Below, piece after piece: positions 63,360 through 64,000 of a stretch of DNA of 64,000 bases (position 1 is its first letter; the number at the start of each line of letters is the position of its first letter). This DNA comes from DATNPX01 sp036702975. Lineage in GTDB: Bacteria > Cyanobacteriota > Vampirovibrionia > Obscuribacterales > Obscuribacteraceae. A program made the translations under genes and the position numbers. The stretch covers positions 1 through 64,000 of the forward strand of contig DATNPX010000056.1 of assembly GCA_036702975.1 (NCBI GenBank). The letters run 5' to 3'. Below the pieces are notes generated by a model, which ran no database searches, was not told the origin of the DNA, and saw nothing but the letters and a program-made list of their open reading frames with translations.

Positions 63360-64000
63360 TTACGCCTCCAAAATAAAGGTGAAGGGCTCTTGCAGCATCT
63401 TCACTATGTGCTGAACGAAATAGGCTGCTTCTGCACCATCTGCGATGCGATGGTCGAAGGACATTGAAAGAGGAAGAATCAAGGCGGGTTCGATGTTGCC
63501 GTTCTTGACCACGGGTTTCTGTGTCGCTCTCGCCATGGCCAGAATGGCACACTCCGGATAGTTGATCATCGGCATTGCGCCGGTACCGCCGATGGCACCG
63601 ATATTGGTGATGGTGAATGTGCCGCCTTGCAGGCGGTCGAGCTCGATCTTTCCGGCACGAGTTTTCTCTGCAATCTCCGATAGCTCGGCCGAGAGTTCTA
63701 CAATTGTCTTTTTGTCTGCATCTTTGATGACAGGTACAATCAGACCACGCTCGGTGGCGACCGCGATACCAATGTTGTAATAGTGCTTGAAGATGATCTC
63801 GCTCGTCTTTTCGTTCAAGCTGGCATTGAACTGCGGATATTTTTTCAAGGCGCTGACGACCGCTTTAATCGTAAGCACTGTCAAAGTCAGGCGTCCGCCC
63901 TTGCTTTTCACCAGTGCTTCATACTTGGCGCGCAAGGCATCGATTTCGGTGACATCCGCTTCATCAAACGTCGTTACGTGTGGGATGTGCGACCATGATT
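63360..64000 (-). CDS. Dihydrolipoamide acyltransferase E2, C-terminal part (cut by window end)
   Basis: The frame is open to the right edge, so the gene continues past the window (the first in-frame Met-like codon at 63935 is internal). The visible 213 codons are the catalytic acyltransferase domain: HIPHVTTFDEADVT, VSALKKYPQFNASL, GIAVATERGLIVPVI, GTFTITNIG and the active site SFDHRIADG. The lipoyl and subunit-binding domains lie outside. It accepts acyl groups from an E1; whether pyruvate, 2-oxoglutarate or branched-chain is not decidable here. The lpdA gene follows after three bases. Confidence 0.95.
   Translation of the reverse strand, partial: SWSHIPHVTTFDEADVTEIDALRAKYEALVKSKGGRLTLTVLTIKAVVSALKKYPQFNASLNEKTSEIIFKHYYNIGIAVATERGLIVPVIKDADKKTIVELSAELSEIAEKTRAGKIELDRLQGGTFTITNIGAIGGTGAMPMINYPECAILAMARATQKPVVKNGNIEPALILPLSMSFDHRIADGAEAAYFVQHIVKMLQEPFTFILEA

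Overview
The window looks like a chromosome segment from a non-photosynthetic relative of Cyanobacteria, most plausibly Vampirovibrionia/Melainabacteria of the Obscuribacterales type. This placement is an inference. It rests on a cyanobacteria-like 16S 3' end and spacer start (CACCTCCTT followed closely by AGGGAG), a protein that resembles a cyanobacterial/plastid family (40141-41388), many Ser/Thr-kinase/TPR and TPR-only exported proteins, a diderm envelope toolkit (TonB-like protein, lipoproteins, patatin, RlpA, MltG), and frequent TTG/GTG starts. No phage, insertion sequence, CRISPR array or tRNA was recognised by eye.

Layout. 1-400: 3' end of a 16S rRNA gene, then a spacer with no tRNA and no 23S gene and an intrinsic terminator, so the 16S gene appears unlinked from 23S/5S. 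0.4-9.2 kb: a membrane Ser/Thr kinase with TPRs, two exported proteins, a fatty acid desaturase, a SprT-like metalloprotein, a lipoprotein and a TonB-like protein. 9.3-18.8 kb: L-serine dehydratase, a DUF2807 lipoprotein, an O-methyltransferase, AsnRS, the cell-wall pair RlpA and MltG, an MFS transporter and a His-rich CpxP/Spy-like protein. 19-23.3 kb: an exported TPR-caspase-like protein next to an exported prolyl oligopeptidase. 23.4-28.7 kb: a phosphoesterase, then a beta-oxidation cluster (FadB/J-like, thiolase, hotdog protein, crotonase). 28.7-38.2 kb: a phosphatidyltransferase, a TPR-alpha/beta hydrolase and a run of exported or unrecognised proteins, ending with a GAD-like/Tdi1-type protein. 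38.3-41.9 kb: mutarotase, MOSC protein, the plastid-type membrane protein and a small membrane protein.

41.9-44.1 kb holds a compact bufferin-type RiPP locus: a secreted Cys/Lys-rich precursor, a DUF692 enzyme and a DUF2063 partner. A strong terminator lies between the precursor and enzyme genes. 44.4-53.1 kb: DEAD-box helicase, OPT transporter, patatin, a second desaturase, a stand-alone protein resembling only the apical domain of GroEL, and methylmalonate-semialdehyde dehydrogenase. At 53.1-53.8 kb a long open frame with an ADP-ribosyltransferase-like segment has no ordinary start codon. 54.0-64.0 kb: E2 and E3 of a 2-oxoacid dehydrogenase complex, followed on the same strand by three consecutive coiled-coil genes. 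The last of these is 1631 codons long, with Trp/Pro repeats and a recurring SPNASATNL motif; I do not recognise this trio.

Together the genes suggest a heterotroph with active fatty-acid, valine/propionyl and serine catabolism, membrane-lipid desaturation, a heavily decorated cell envelope, and likely handling of a metal such as copper in the periplasm. Starts were chosen by eye from Shine-Dalgarno-like sequences and family alignment memory; no database search was possible.
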